Of a stretch of 9,995 bases of DNA, positions 1-6,402 are shown piece after piece (the stretch's first letter is position 1; every line of letters starts with the position of its first letter). The notes under the pieces are model-generated. The model was given only the letters and a program-made list of their open reading frames with translations, was not told where the DNA came from and searched no databases. The DNA is from an uncultured Collinsella sp. (GTDB taxonomy: Bacteria; Actinomycetota; Coriobacteriia; Coriobacteriales; Coriobacteriaceae): the NCBI GenBank assembly GCA_900549245.1, contig URNQ01000048.1:1-9995 (forward strand). Direction: 5' to 3'. Both the position numbers and the translations under genes were made by a program.

Positions 1-506
1 GGGACGTTGAGCTGCTTTTTGATGGCTGCTGCCTGGCGGGCCTGCTGGGTGCGGCTGAGCTTGTCGGCCTTGGTGAGGCAGACGATAAAGTTGAACTCGT
101 TGCCCTGCAGGTAGTCGATCATGTCATGGTCGAGCTTGCTCGGGTCGTGGCGAATGTCCACCAGCGATACAACCAGGTTAAAGCTGCGCTCGGAGTCGAA
201 GAAGTCGCCGATGAGCTCGGCCCAACGGTCGCGCTCGGCCTTGGAACGACGGGCGAAACCATAGCCCGGCAGGTCGACGAAGTGCACGTCGTCAGCCTCA
301 AAGAAGTTGATGTTGCTCGTCTTGCCCGGCGTGCTCGAAACCTTGACCAGGTTTTTGCGGCCAAAAAGCTTGTTCATGATCGACGACTTGCCCACGTTGG
401 AGCGGCCGACGAAGCTCACCTCGGGGCAGGTGGACTCGGGAATCTGCGAAACCTTGCCATAGCTGGCAACGAACTTGGCAAGCTGGTAGTTAATGGAATC
501 GGCCAT
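1..506 (-). CDS. engB: Ribosome biogenesis GTP-binding protein EngB (YihA/YsxC), 3' end off the window
   Basis: Small GTPase of the TrmE-Era-EngA-EngB-Septin class. The family is needed for late assembly of the large (50S) ribosomal subunit and is essential in many bacteria. The 168 visible residues show the G motifs in order: G1 GRSNVGKS (residues 34-41), G2 threonine in STPGKT (about 63), G3 DLPGYG (78-83) and G4 TKAD (145-148). The family signature VDIRHDPS lies at about 117-124. The G5 region and C-terminus (roughly 25-30 residues) fall beyond the left edge. The start is an ATG at 504-506 on the minus strand, with AAGGAG five bases upstream. It follows mtnN by 39 bp in the same direction, so the two are probably co-transcribed. 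Identification is firm; only completeness is unknown. Confidence 0.96.
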   Translation of the reverse strand, partial: MADSINYQLAKFVASYGKVSQIPESTCPEVSFVGRSNVGKSSIMNKLFGRKNLVKVSSTPGKTSNINFFEADDVHFVDLPGYGFARRSKAERDRWAELIGDFFDSERSFNLVVSLVDIRHDPSKLDHDMIDYLQGNEFNFIVCLTKADKLSRTQQARQAAAIKKQLNV

Positions 507-545
507 GGACACTCCTTGGTCGTAGGTTCTTACAAAACGGGCGTG

Positions 546-1136
546 CTATTGCGCGGCGGCGATACGACGAACGATGTCAAGCGTGATGCCGCTCGCGGTA
601 CGGGCGTACTCATCCAGATCGAACTCGCGCTCGCAAAACGCGTCATATGCCTCGTCACAATTATCGCTGATAGCGCGCAGCACTAGGCAATCGACACCAT
701 TCTTGGCCGCGATGTGCGCAATTGCCGCGCCCTCCATCTCGACGCAATCGGCATGCGTGGCCTCAATAGCAGCGTTACGCATGGCGTCACCCGTAACAAA
801 GCGGTCACCCGTGGCGATAGTGCCACACAGGAACTGCTTGGGGTCCTTCTCAGTAGAAGTCTTATCCGCCGAGGCATCCACAAATCCATGCTCGGCAAGC
901 ACGGCGGCGGCAACATCAGCCAACGCCGGCGTCGAGACAAACTCCTCGAGCCCCGGCGCAGACTCGGCGATGAGTGCCGTATCGGTATCAAGATAGCGCA
1001 GGCACTTGCCTATAACCACGTCGTTAATATGCAGTTTAGGGTTTAGGCCTCCCGCGATACCCGAAAACACAACGGCCTGCGGAGCGTATTTGCTGATGAG
1101 ATGCTGCGTTGCGGCAGCGGCGTTCACGGTACCCAT
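546..1136 (-). CDS. mtnN: 5'-methylthioadenosine/S-adenosylhomocysteine nucleosidase, downstream reading frame of a frameshifted gene
   Basis: This frame carries about the last 80% of MTA/SAH nucleosidase. The enzyme hydrolyses methylthioadenosine, S-adenosylhomocysteine and 5'-deoxyadenosine to adenine plus the ribosyl moiety, recycling products of SAM-dependent and radical-SAM reactions in the cytoplasm. Visible hallmarks are GMGTVNAAAATQ at its start, SGIAGGLN (about 25-32), VEMEGAAIAH (132-141, substrate-binding Glu) and AISDNCDE (155-162, with the catalytic Asp). The ATG at 1134-1136 is an internal Met of the family, not a natural start: the first strand and the Glu-containing N-terminus are missing. 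They are encoded just upstream in another frame (1124-1288). Joining the frames by adding one base near 1155 gives a protein of about 246 residues, close to the usual size. Either the gene is a recent pseudogene or the assembly has a 1-nt error. engB follows 39 bp downstream. Confidence 0.9.
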   Translation of the reverse strand: MGTVNAAAATQHLISKYAPQAVVFSGIAGGLNPKLHINDVVIGKCLRYLDTDTALIAESAPGLEEFVSTPALADVAAAVLAEHGFVDASADKTSTEKDPKQFLCGTIATGDRFVTGDAMRNAAIEATHADCVEMEGAAIAHIAAKNGVDCLVLRAISDNCDEAYDAFCEREFDLDEYARTASGITLDIVRRIAAAQ

Positions 1137-1288
1137 GCCAGCGGGCTGTTTGATACCACCGTCAGACCGTCAAGCTCGCCGCTCACAACGGTCAAGCCCG
1201 CCTCCTGCGCCTCATGCACGCCACTCAGTTCTTCCTTAATCTGCGCAACCTCTTTTTCGAGTGCGCCTATGATCGCGATGGTTGCCAT
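1124..1288 (-). pseudogene. mtnN: N-terminal fragment of mtnN, separated by a frameshift
   Basis: Reading from an ATG at 1286-1288, 54 codons are open before a TGA at 1124-1126. The peptide begins MATIAIIGALEKEVAQIKEE, a match to the conserved MTAN N-terminus. E13 aligns with the catalytic Glu12 of the E. coli enzyme (MKIGIIGAMEEEV). Family-like sequence continues through GELDGLTVV (about 37-45) and then stops making sense. From roughly the same point the other frame reads IKQPAGMGTVNAAA, exactly the expected continuation. One missing base between about 1145 and 1157 explains everything. A GGGGA sits about 6-7 nt upstream of the ATG as a weak ribosome binding site. I see no classical slippery heptamer, so programmed frameshifting is unlikely. 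Confidence 0.85.
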
Positions 1289-1342
1289 GCCATTCCCCAA
1301 ACCTATACGAAATTCTCAACCACGGTATGGTACCAGCATTTT

Positions 1343-1359
1343 GTTTGACCTCGTCAAAC
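1343..1359. repeat. Perfect 7-bp inverted repeat between the serine hydrolase stop and mtnN
   Basis: GTTTGAC-ctc-GTCAAAC on the plus strand, beginning eight bases past the serine hydrolase stop codon and about 55 bp upstream of the mtnN start. It could be a weak transcription terminator hairpin (no T-run follows on the minus strand), an operator for the mtnN promoter, or chance. The 1289-1366 spacer also holds the short palindrome TGGTACCA. I could not place a good minus-strand promoter for mtnN; a TTGACG inside the repeat with TACCAT 19 bp on is the best, and it is weak. Confidence 0.4.
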
Positions 1360-1366
1360 GAACACG

Positions 1367-2485
1367 CTAGGCCAGCGCAGCTCGCGTATCAAACAGAGCC
1401 TTTGCAATCGCAGCCGTAACCTCGCTCGAGCGGTCGCTCCACGGCATCGATGTCATGATGCTCATGACATAGGTACGGCCATCGATGTCGATAAGGCCCG
1501 CATCGCATGTCGAATAGCAACCATCCTCGCTAATCCAGCCTGCCTTGTTGCGCACCAAGGCTTGGTCGTCCGCAATGCCGTCACGAATAAACGATCGGGC
1601 CGTAGAGGCCAGAAGGCCCGACAGCCATTGTGACGTCTCGGTATCATGGCTCAGATACTCGCTCATCTCGCACCACAACTTGGCCGAGGTGCGCGGGCAA
1701 TAAGTGGGAAAATCACTCATCGGATCGAGTGCGGTATCGTAATCGACGCCAAGACCGACAATCCAATCCTCGTAACCGACACGGTCAAACGCCGCACGCA
1801 ACGCGATAAACGAATCGTTGTCCGAATTAACGACCGCGGCCTCGATCAGGTCGCGCACCGTCTGCCAGCCCATGTTGTAGCCGCCATAGGTGCCAAGGGA
1901 ATCATCGAGTGAGACCTGGCCCGTCTCGACCAGAGATTCGCAGATGTACAACGCATAAAGTGCCTTGTAGCTACTCGCACCGTACACCTCGGCGTCCGCG
2001 TTATACGTCACGCCCTTGCCGCTCGATAGGTCGTAGAACACTACGCCCACATCGCCCAGCTCCTGCGCCTGACTCAGGGCATCTTGGAGCGCGGCGAGGC
2101 TCTCATCCTCCAGGACGGGGATCTGGTTATCAACCAGTGAGAAGGTCTGCACGGTATCGCCTGAGGGAATATCGTTAAAGTCCGCCTTCGAAAGCCTCGT
2201 CTTGAGACTCGCTGTCGACAGGGTTTGACTTGCGGTGGCTTTAGATTCAGAGACCTTTTTGTTTTGCGTCTGTACCGTTGACGCATCTGAGTGTGCCATT
2301 CGCTCCGACGCGTAGGTTTTGGCGGTAATTCCGAGGATAATAACCGCCAACGTCAGCATCCCAATGGCGGCAATCTTCGTCACGCGGATGCGAGCGTCAG
2401 CAAGGCCACGCGAAGACGTGCCCTTCGTCTCATATCTGCTGCTATGCTGCGGCACATACTCATCCCGCGATGCGTTGTTTCGCAC
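1367..2485 (-). CDS. Membrane-anchored serine hydrolase, class A beta-lactamase/penicillin-binding fold
   Basis: A 372-residue protein with a short basic cytoplasmic tail, one transmembrane segment (about 37-55, rich in I, L, V, A), a Ser/Thr/Lys-rich linker (about 60-115) and an extracellular catalytic domain (about 130-370). The domain shows the three active-site motifs of serine beta-lactamase-like hydrolases: SSYK (S171-x-x-K174), SDN (221-223) and KAG (314-316), the last in place of the usual K-T/S-G. This matches the 'beta-lactamase 2' type serine hydrolases of Gram-positive bacteria, which may act on cell-wall peptides or other esters and amides; real beta-lactamase activity is not shown. 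Five cysteines lie in the outer domain, including C323 and C327. The start is a GTG at 2483-2485 with AGGAG five bases upstream. It has its own candidate promoter and is probably monocistronic. Confidence 0.85.
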   Translation of the reverse strand: MRNNASRDEYVPQHSSRYETKGTSSRGLADARIRVTKIAAIGMLTLAVIILGITAKTYASERMAHSDASTVQTQNKKVSESKATASQTLSTASLKTRLSKADFNDIPSGDTVQTFSLVDNQIPVLEDESLAALQDALSQAQELGDVGVVFYDLSSGKGVTYNADAEVYGASSYKALYALYICESLVETGQVSLDDSLGTYGGYNMGWQTVRDLIEAAVVNSDNDSFIALRAAFDRVGYEDWIVGLGVDYDTALDPMSDFPTYCPRTSAKLWCEMSEYLSHDTETSQWLSGLLASTARSFIRDGIADDQALVRNKAGWISEDGCYSTCDAGLIDIDGRTYVMSIMTSMPWSDRSSEVTAAIAKALFDTRAALA

Positions 2486-2522
2486 GTGGTCTCCTGACTG
2501 CTACCGTTTATATACGAGCAGC

Positions 2523-2551
2523 ATAATACCGAGCAGGCATTTCTTTCCAAA
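2523..2551 (-). promoter_or_regulatory. Candidate sigma-A type promoter of the serine hydrolase
   Basis: On the minus strand a -35-like TTTGGA (2546-2551) and a -10 TATTAT (2523-2528) are separated by exactly 17 bp. The -10 is about 37 bp before the GTG start, giving a leader of roughly 30 nt that contains AGGAG. The -35 is poor (3 of 6), so this is a reasonable rather than strong prediction. Confidence 0.5.
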
Positions 2552-2645
2552 GATATTCAGCGGCGTTTAAGGCGTCTTTAAAGAAACCACAGGCGTTTCT
2601 ATGCAAATACACCGATTCTGTTGCGCATCTCCACCCAAAACGCAG

Positions 2646-2708
2646 TTGCGGCGGAATAGTTCCTATTTGGGCGGCATAAGCCGATACACAAGAACTATTC
2701 CACCGCAA
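2646..2708. repeat. 17-bp arm inverted repeat with nested inner hairpin, in the pflA/serine hydrolase intergenic region
   Basis: Left arm 2646-2662 (TTGCGGCGGAATAGTTC) and right arm 2692-2708 (GAACTATTCCACCGCAA) are complementary except for one position. That mismatch (C2652/A2702) becomes a G-U pair in minus-strand RNA. A second small stem, CGGC/GCCG with an ATAA loop (2672-2683), sits inside. On the minus strand TTTT follows after about five bases, so it could end or stabilise pflA transcripts. It could also be a dispersed palindromic repeat. No coding frame explains it. Confidence 0.7.
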
Positions 2709-2744
2709 TTTGACGGGGCTCTTTAGCAATCAACTAGGTGCCCG

Positions 2745-2779
2745 GGGCACTCATTTAAGTCTGTCCCCAATGAGTGCCC
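2745..2779. repeat. 11-bp perfect inverted repeat downstream of pflA, REP-like
   Basis: GGGCACTCATT (2745-2755) and AATGAGTGCCC (2769-2779) are perfect complements around a 13-nt loop containing TGTCCCC. The flanking GTGCCCGGGGCAC (2738-2750) is itself nearly palindromic. It lies 21 bp beyond the pflA stop codon with no T-run at the minus-strand side, so it is not a standard intrinsic terminator. Compact, GC-rich and extragenic, it resembles REP-type repeats. Copy number elsewhere in the genome is unknown. Together with the 2646-2708 repeat and the 2523-2551 promoter, this accounts for the 314-bp gene-free stretch 2486-2799. Confidence 0.65.
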
Positions 2780-2799
2780 TTGGGGAGCAGAATGGCTCG

Positions 2800-3618
2800 C
2801 TAGCCGATAGCGTTTTTGAGTTCCGCGCGGCGCTTTTTCATACCCATCATGACGGCGTTGCGCAGCTCGGGCATGCGCGTGGTATCCATCTGTGGAACGC
2901 CCTCGAGCTTATAGGGAATGCCCAATTGCTCGTACTTGACGACACCCATCGTGTGATACGGCAGCATTTCCAGGCCCACCACGTTGTGCCATGGAGCGAT
3001 CAGACGACCGAGCTTCTCGCACTCCTCAACCGTATCGGTAATGCCCGGCACCACCACATGGCGAATAACAACCTTAATCTTGCGACGCGCGAGCTCATCA
3101 CCAAACGCCAGGATGCGTGCGGGATCGCAACCGGTCAGCTTTTTATGCTCGACGGGATCGGCGTGTTTAATGTCGAGCAGCACCATATCGGTCTCGTTGA
3201 GTACGGCATCGAACTTCTCGGGATGCGCGGGATCGAACGCATAGCCGCAGCTATCCAAGCAGGTATGCACGCGACCATCGGGGTTATTGTGCATGGCGCG
3301 GAACAGGTCGGCTAAAAACGCGGGCTGCAGGAGCGGCTCGCCGCCGGACACCGTAATACCGCCGCTGCGGTAAAACTCATGGTTGCTCTGGAACTCGTCC
3401 ATCAGGTGCTCGACGGTCACCATGGTGCCGCCGTTAACCGACCAGGTGTCGGGGTTGTGGCAATACGCACAGCGCATGGGGCAGCCCTGAACAAACACCA
3501 CAAAGCGGATGCCGGGTCCATCGACCGTTCCCATCGTCTCAATCGAATGCACGCGGCCCAGGGCAAACGCGGAGTCCTCAGGACGAGCGTCCACACCCTC
3601 GAGCGTCATCTCAGCCAT
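2800..3618 (-). CDS. pflA: Pyruvate formate-lyase activating enzyme (radical SAM)
   Basis: Radical-SAM activase that installs the glycyl radical on pyruvate formate-lyase, switching on anaerobic cleavage of pyruvate to acetyl-CoA and formate. From the chosen Met, the radical-SAM cluster motif C-x3-C-x2-C is seen in GCPMRCAYCHNPDTW (about residues 45-59). It is followed by the family's SGGEPLLQP (SAM-binding GGE), CLDSCGY, LLDIKH, RHVVVPGITD and LEMLPYHTMGVVKYE. The length of about 272 residues is close to other PflA proteins. I place the start at the ATG 3616-3618 because AAGG lies 8 nt upstream; the ATG at 3637-3639 would add seven residues but has no ribosome binding site. pflB is not adjacent in this window. 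A TAGAAT -10-like hexamer (3668-3673, minus) could serve it, but no good -35 is present. Confidence 0.94.
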   Translation of the reverse strand: MAEMTLEGVDARPEDSAFALGRVHSIETMGTVDGPGIRFVVFVQGCPMRCAYCHNPDTWSVNGGTMVTVEHLMDEFQSNHEFYRSGGITVSGGEPLLQPAFLADLFRAMHNNPDGRVHTCLDSCGYAFDPAHPEKFDAVLNETDMVLLDIKHADPVEHKKLTGCDPARILAFGDELARRKIKVVIRHVVVPGITDTVEECEKLGRLIAPWHNVVGLEMLPYHTMGVVKYEQLGIPYKLEGVPQMDTTRMPELRNAVMMGMKKRRAELKNAIG

Positions 3619-3736
3619 TCCCGCTACCTTGCCTCTCATTGGTTTTAGCTACATAAATGCCAGAGTCATTCTAGCCTATATGCTTGATGGCGAAACGGTT
3701 TAGCGGTCAATTGGATTGTCCTATTTGGCCCCATGC

Positions 3737-3772
3737 AAAAGCGACGGGAAGGTTGTCGCAACCCGCCCGCCG
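3737..3772 (-). terminator. Rho-independent terminator of the DegV-family gene
   Basis: On the minus strand the segment 3772-3742 folds into a GC-rich stem of about 14 pairs with one mismatch, two G-U pairs and a CGA loop (inner stem GGTTG/CAACC). A C and then TTTT (3737-3740) follow. It lies about 33 bp past the DegV stop codon and upstream of pflA, so the two genes are probably separate transcription units. Confidence 0.75.
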
Positions 3773-3804
3773 TCAAGGCAATAGAAATCGATAGACGCCA
3801 GGCT

Positions 3805-4659
3805 TTACGCCTTGAGCGTGAGCACCGCGCCGAAGGCGGTCGGGCCGCAATGGCTCGAGATGACGCCGCCAACCTGAGTCCAGGTAATATCCTTAAAGCC
3901 CAGGTCATGCGCATAGACCTCCATGTCGTCGCGCAGCTCCTGGGAAAGGCCCACCGAATACGCCAGGCCAATGTGCGAGTAGTCGATCTCGCCCTTCGCA
4001 ACCATGTGGTCAATAAAGGCACGGGCGCATTTGAGCATAGAGCCGCGGAACTTCTTGGTCGCCACGAACTTGCCGCCCGTCACCTCAATGCAGGGCTTAA
4101 TCTTGAGCAGGTGGGCGCCAAGGAATGCCACGTTGGACAGACGACCGCCCGCCTTAAGGAAGGCTAGGTCGGTAGGAACAAAACCCAGAAGCACACGGTC
4201 CATGACGGAATTCGTAAAAGCAAAAATCTCGTCGACGGTGGCATCGGGGTGAGCCTCGATGTATTTGGCGGTCTCGACGACGACGAGCGACTGGCCCACC
4301 GAGACAAAGCGCGTGTCCATGGAGAACACGTAGTCGCGGCCCTTAGCTGCAATCTTAGAGGACTGATGCGAGCAGGTCGTGGCCTCGGAGTACGCAAGAT
4401 GCAGAATGGTCGCATCGGGCTGCTCGGCATGGATACGGTCGTACACGTGAGCAAAATCCGCAGGCGCGCAGCCACTGGTCTTGGGCATAACGCCAAACTC
4501 GTTGCAGCGCGAATAAATCTCGAGCGGATCGATCGAGCCGTCCTCGACGGTCTCGTCACCAATCGTGACATGCATAGGCACGCGCACGATACCGTAGCGT
4601 TCGCAGAGCTCCGGCGTCACATCCGAACCAGACTCAACCACGATTACGTACTTGCCCAT
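3805..4659 (-). CDS. DegV family fatty-acid-binding protein
   Basis: DegV/FakB-type protein. The family binds a single fatty acid, and members that pair with the kinase FakA present it for phosphorylation on the way into phospholipids. From MGKYVIVVESGSD, the first domain shows the SGSD turn, TSGCAP (where many members have TSQPS) and an AYSEATTCSHQSS segment. The second has GFVPTDLAFLKAGGRLSN, IKPCIEV and a C-terminal SHCGPTAFG, matching the family's HxGP motif. The length of 284 residues is typical. I chose the ATG at 4657-4659 because the protein then begins directly at the first beta strand. A Met two codons upstream (4665) is equally possible, and the longer open frame to about 4770 has no plausible start. 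No strong Shine-Dalgarno is visible. A terminator lies downstream and a candidate promoter upstream. No fakA is in the window. Confidence 0.9.
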   Translation of the reverse strand: MGKYVIVVESGSDVTPELCERYGIVRVPMHVTIGDETVEDGSIDPLEIYSRCNEFGVMPKTSGCAPADFAHVYDRIHAEQPDATILHLAYSEATTCSHQSSKIAAKGRDYVFSMDTRFVSVGQSLVVVETAKYIEAHPDATVDEIFAFTNSVMDRVLLGFVPTDLAFLKAGGRLSNVAFLGAHLLKIKPCIEVTGGKFVATKKFRGSMLKCARAFIDHMVAKGEIDYSHIGLAYSVGLSQELRDDMEVYAHDLGFKDITWTQVGGVISSHCGPTAFGAVLTLKA

Positions 4660-4727
4660 TATCATCACGACCCATCTCAACATTGGCTTTTCAACACATG
4701 GCACGCGCCGCCGCACTGTTGCACAAC

Positions 4728-4783
4728 GGCGTCCAAGCGCCAAAGAGACGCCGCCCCTTGCACACAACAAAGGACAGCGTCTC
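4728..4783 (-). promoter_or_regulatory. Structured leader of the DegV-family gene with mutually exclusive stems
   Basis: The long untranslated leader contains GAGACGC/GCGTCTC (plus coordinates 4745-4751 and 4777-4783), a stem followed on the minus strand by TTT. It also has GGCGTC/GACGCC (4728-4733 and 4747-4752), which uses the same central bases. The two stems cannot form together, as in attenuators or riboswitches. No known riboswitch class is recognisable, and the outer stem could instead be a weak terminator for the upstream GH32 gene. Confidence 0.35.
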
Positions 4784-4820
4784 CCTGGAAAACTCCGTGC
4801 TTAACTGAGATTTTACACGG

Positions 4821-4849
4821 TTTATAAATGAGTGTTACCTACTCCGCAA
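4821..4849 (-). promoter_or_regulatory. Candidate promoter of the DegV-family gene
   Basis: On the minus strand, TTGCGG (4844-4849) and TATAAA (4821-4826) are spaced by exactly 17 bp. The -10 matches 5 of 6 consensus positions; the -35 matches only TTG. Transcription would start near 4814, giving a leader of about 155 nt before the DegV start. A 9-bp direct repeat lies immediately upstream of and overlapping the -35. Confidence 0.5.
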
Positions 4850-4876
4850 ACGGTAGCTATACACGATAAACGGTAG
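4848..4876. repeat. 9-bp direct repeat with 20-bp period beside the DegV promoter
   Basis: AAACGGTAG occurs at 4848-4856 and again at 4868-4876. The period of 20 bp is about two helical turns, so both copies would face the same side of DNA. One copy touches the predicted -35 element. This is the layout of a tandem activator site, but two short copies may also be chance. Confidence 0.4.
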
Positions 4877-4935
4877 TTCGCTGCGGCAACTGCGACACAT
4901 TCCGCCCGGCAAGTCCAATCGTGCTCCACGCACGG

Positions 4936-6384
4936 TTAATGCGCGAGGCGGTAGAAATCCATCGACGCCGCACCCTCGGCATGCAACCCCATCGCCGAAA
5001 CCGCCGGCGAATAGGTACGGCTCGTAAGTGCCGCCTCGCCGCTGTTGGCAAAAATCTCGACCATCGTAGTGTCCGAAAGCACGCGCAGGTCGCGAAGCTC
5101 GCTGAGCTCGATCGACCTTTGGTCGCGCCCATAGCCTTCGTCACCCATGTCGAGGGTAAGCATCCCGTCCGCATAACGTACAAAGACACCCTTGCGGATT
5201 TCGAGCTCGACCATCTTGGCGCCCTCACAGGAAACCACAAGATCAAACAGGCGTCCCGGCTCCTCAACGGTTTCACCGCCTGTCGCGCGAACGCAGTCGC
5301 CGCGCATCCTCTCAATCTCGTGCGCCGGCTGCTGGCAGAGCTTACCATCGCGCATGCTCAGCTCTCGCGGCACCGTCAACGCGCACTGCCACCCGCGCGC
5401 CACCGTCGGGTTTTCTGCCGTCGCATCGGGGCAACCCGACCATCCGATCATCAAACGCCGGCCTGCAGCATCCTCAAAGGACTGCGGAGCATAGAAATCA
5501 AAACCGGCATCGACCATCGGGGGCATGCCCTGCCCGACGATTTTAAAGCTCGGCGCCTCCCAATCGGCCTCGATGGGGAACCACACGCACTGATGCGGAT
5601 TGCGGTAACGCCAACCATCGGCAGGCACACCCTGCGGACAGCAAACGAGAATAAGCTCGCCATCGAGCTCAAACAGATCGGGGCACTCCCACATAAAGCC
5701 AAACTTCTCGCCCAACTCAATGCGCGTCGCATAGCTCCAGTCCTCAAGATTGCGCGAGGTATAGACAAGCACGCAGCCACGGTCGTCTTTCGTACGAGCG
5801 CCCAGAACCATGTAGTAGATACCATCGTGCTCAAGGATCTTGGGGTCGCGCACGTGCGTACCGATATCGTCGGGGTAATCGACCGGTCCAACAGCTATGC
5901 ACTTCTCGCCCAATTCGTCGGGATTCTCGGCAACCATATGAATCTGGTTTTGCTCACGGCCCGTCAACACGTAGTCGTAATCATCGCGGTCAAAATGCTT
6001 GACGTTGCCGGTATAGAAGTAGTGAATCTTGCCATCGCGTACAAAGGCAGAACCAGAATACGCTCCGTTCGAATCCAAATCGGAATCGGGGAACAGCACA
6101 GGGCCGTGATTCTCGTACGTCACAAAATCCTTTGTCGTCAGATGGTTCCAAAGCACTGGACCGCCATGCGCAGCATCGAACGGATCGTATTGATGATAGA
6201 TGTGATACGTATCACCAATCTGAACCAAACCGTTGGGGTCGTTGAGCCAGCCAAGCTCAGGCTCCACATGGAACAGGAGCCTATCGGGGTCGGACGCGAT
6301 GCGACCAGCCGTCTCATCCTGTCCGGCACGCCACTGATCATAGTCCGCGCGTGTCACCTTATTTTTTTGATTAAACATCGCCAT
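4936..6384 (-). CDS. scrB: GH32 beta-fructofuranosidase / sucrose-6-phosphate hydrolase
   Basis: Cytoplasmic GH32 enzyme (no signal peptide) that most likely hydrolyses sucrose-6-phosphate from the PTS into glucose-6-phosphate and fructose. The 482-residue length is typical. The five-bladed propeller motifs are intact: WLNDPNG (46-52, nucleophile D49), YSGSAF (109-114), HVRDPKI (178-183, with RDP transition-state Asp D180) and MWECPDLFEL (231-240, acid/base E233). A C-terminal beta-sandwich follows, with LEIRKGVFVRYADG and VEIFANSGEAALTSR. The ATG at 6382-6384 is preceded by a weak GAGAAAG. It is the last gene of the apparent operon, 95 bp after the PTS gene, with a stable hairpin in that gap. 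A strict sucrose-6-phosphate role is inferred from the PTS neighbour. The motifs alone would also fit a general fructofuranosidase. Confidence 0.92.
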   Translation of the reverse strand: MAMFNQKNKVTRADYDQWRAGQDETAGRIASDPDRLLFHVEPELGWLNDPNGLVQIGDTYHIYHQYDPFDAAHGGPVLWNHLTTKDFVTYENHGPVLFPDSDLDSNGAYSGSAFVRDGKIHYFYTGNVKHFDRDDYDYVLTGREQNQIHMVAENPDELGEKCIAVGPVDYPDDIGTHVRDPKILEHDGIYYMVLGARTKDDRGCVLVYTSRNLEDWSYATRIELGEKFGFMWECPDLFELDGELILVCCPQGVPADGWRYRNPHQCVWFPIEADWEAPSFKIVGQGMPPMVDAGFDFYAPQSFEDAAGRRLMIGWSGCPDATAENPTVARGWQCALTVPRELSMRDGKLCQQPAHEIERMRGDCVRATGGETVEEPGRLFDLVVSCEGAKMVELEIRKGVFVRYADGMLTLDMGDEGYGRDQRSIELSELRDLRVLSDTTMVEIFANSGEAALTSRTYSPAVSAMGLHAEGAASMDFYRLAH

Positions 6385-6402
6385 TGACTTTCTCGTCTAT
6401 AG

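Noticed and set aside
126..686. 186-codon plus-strand frame
   Set aside because: It runs antisense across engB and the end of mtnN, both clearly identified, and its translation resembles no family I know.
1140..1165. Programmed ribosomal frameshift in mtnN
   Set aside because: No slippery heptamer or strong downstream pseudoknot is evident, and this family is not known for programmed frameshifting. A deletion or sequence error is simpler.
2508..2729. 73-codon minus-strand frame in the pflA/hydrolase gap
   Set aside because: It spans the inverted repeat and the predicted promoter, lacks a good ribosome binding site and has no recognisable features.
2710..3315. 201-codon plus-strand frame
   Set aside because: It is antisense to pflA and begins inside the intergenic repeats; no motif supports it.
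4921..6387. 488-codon open frame on the plus strand
   Set aside because: It is the exact antisense of the GH32 gene, with no recognisable motif or ribosome binding site. Long antisense frames are common in GC-rich codon-biased genes.
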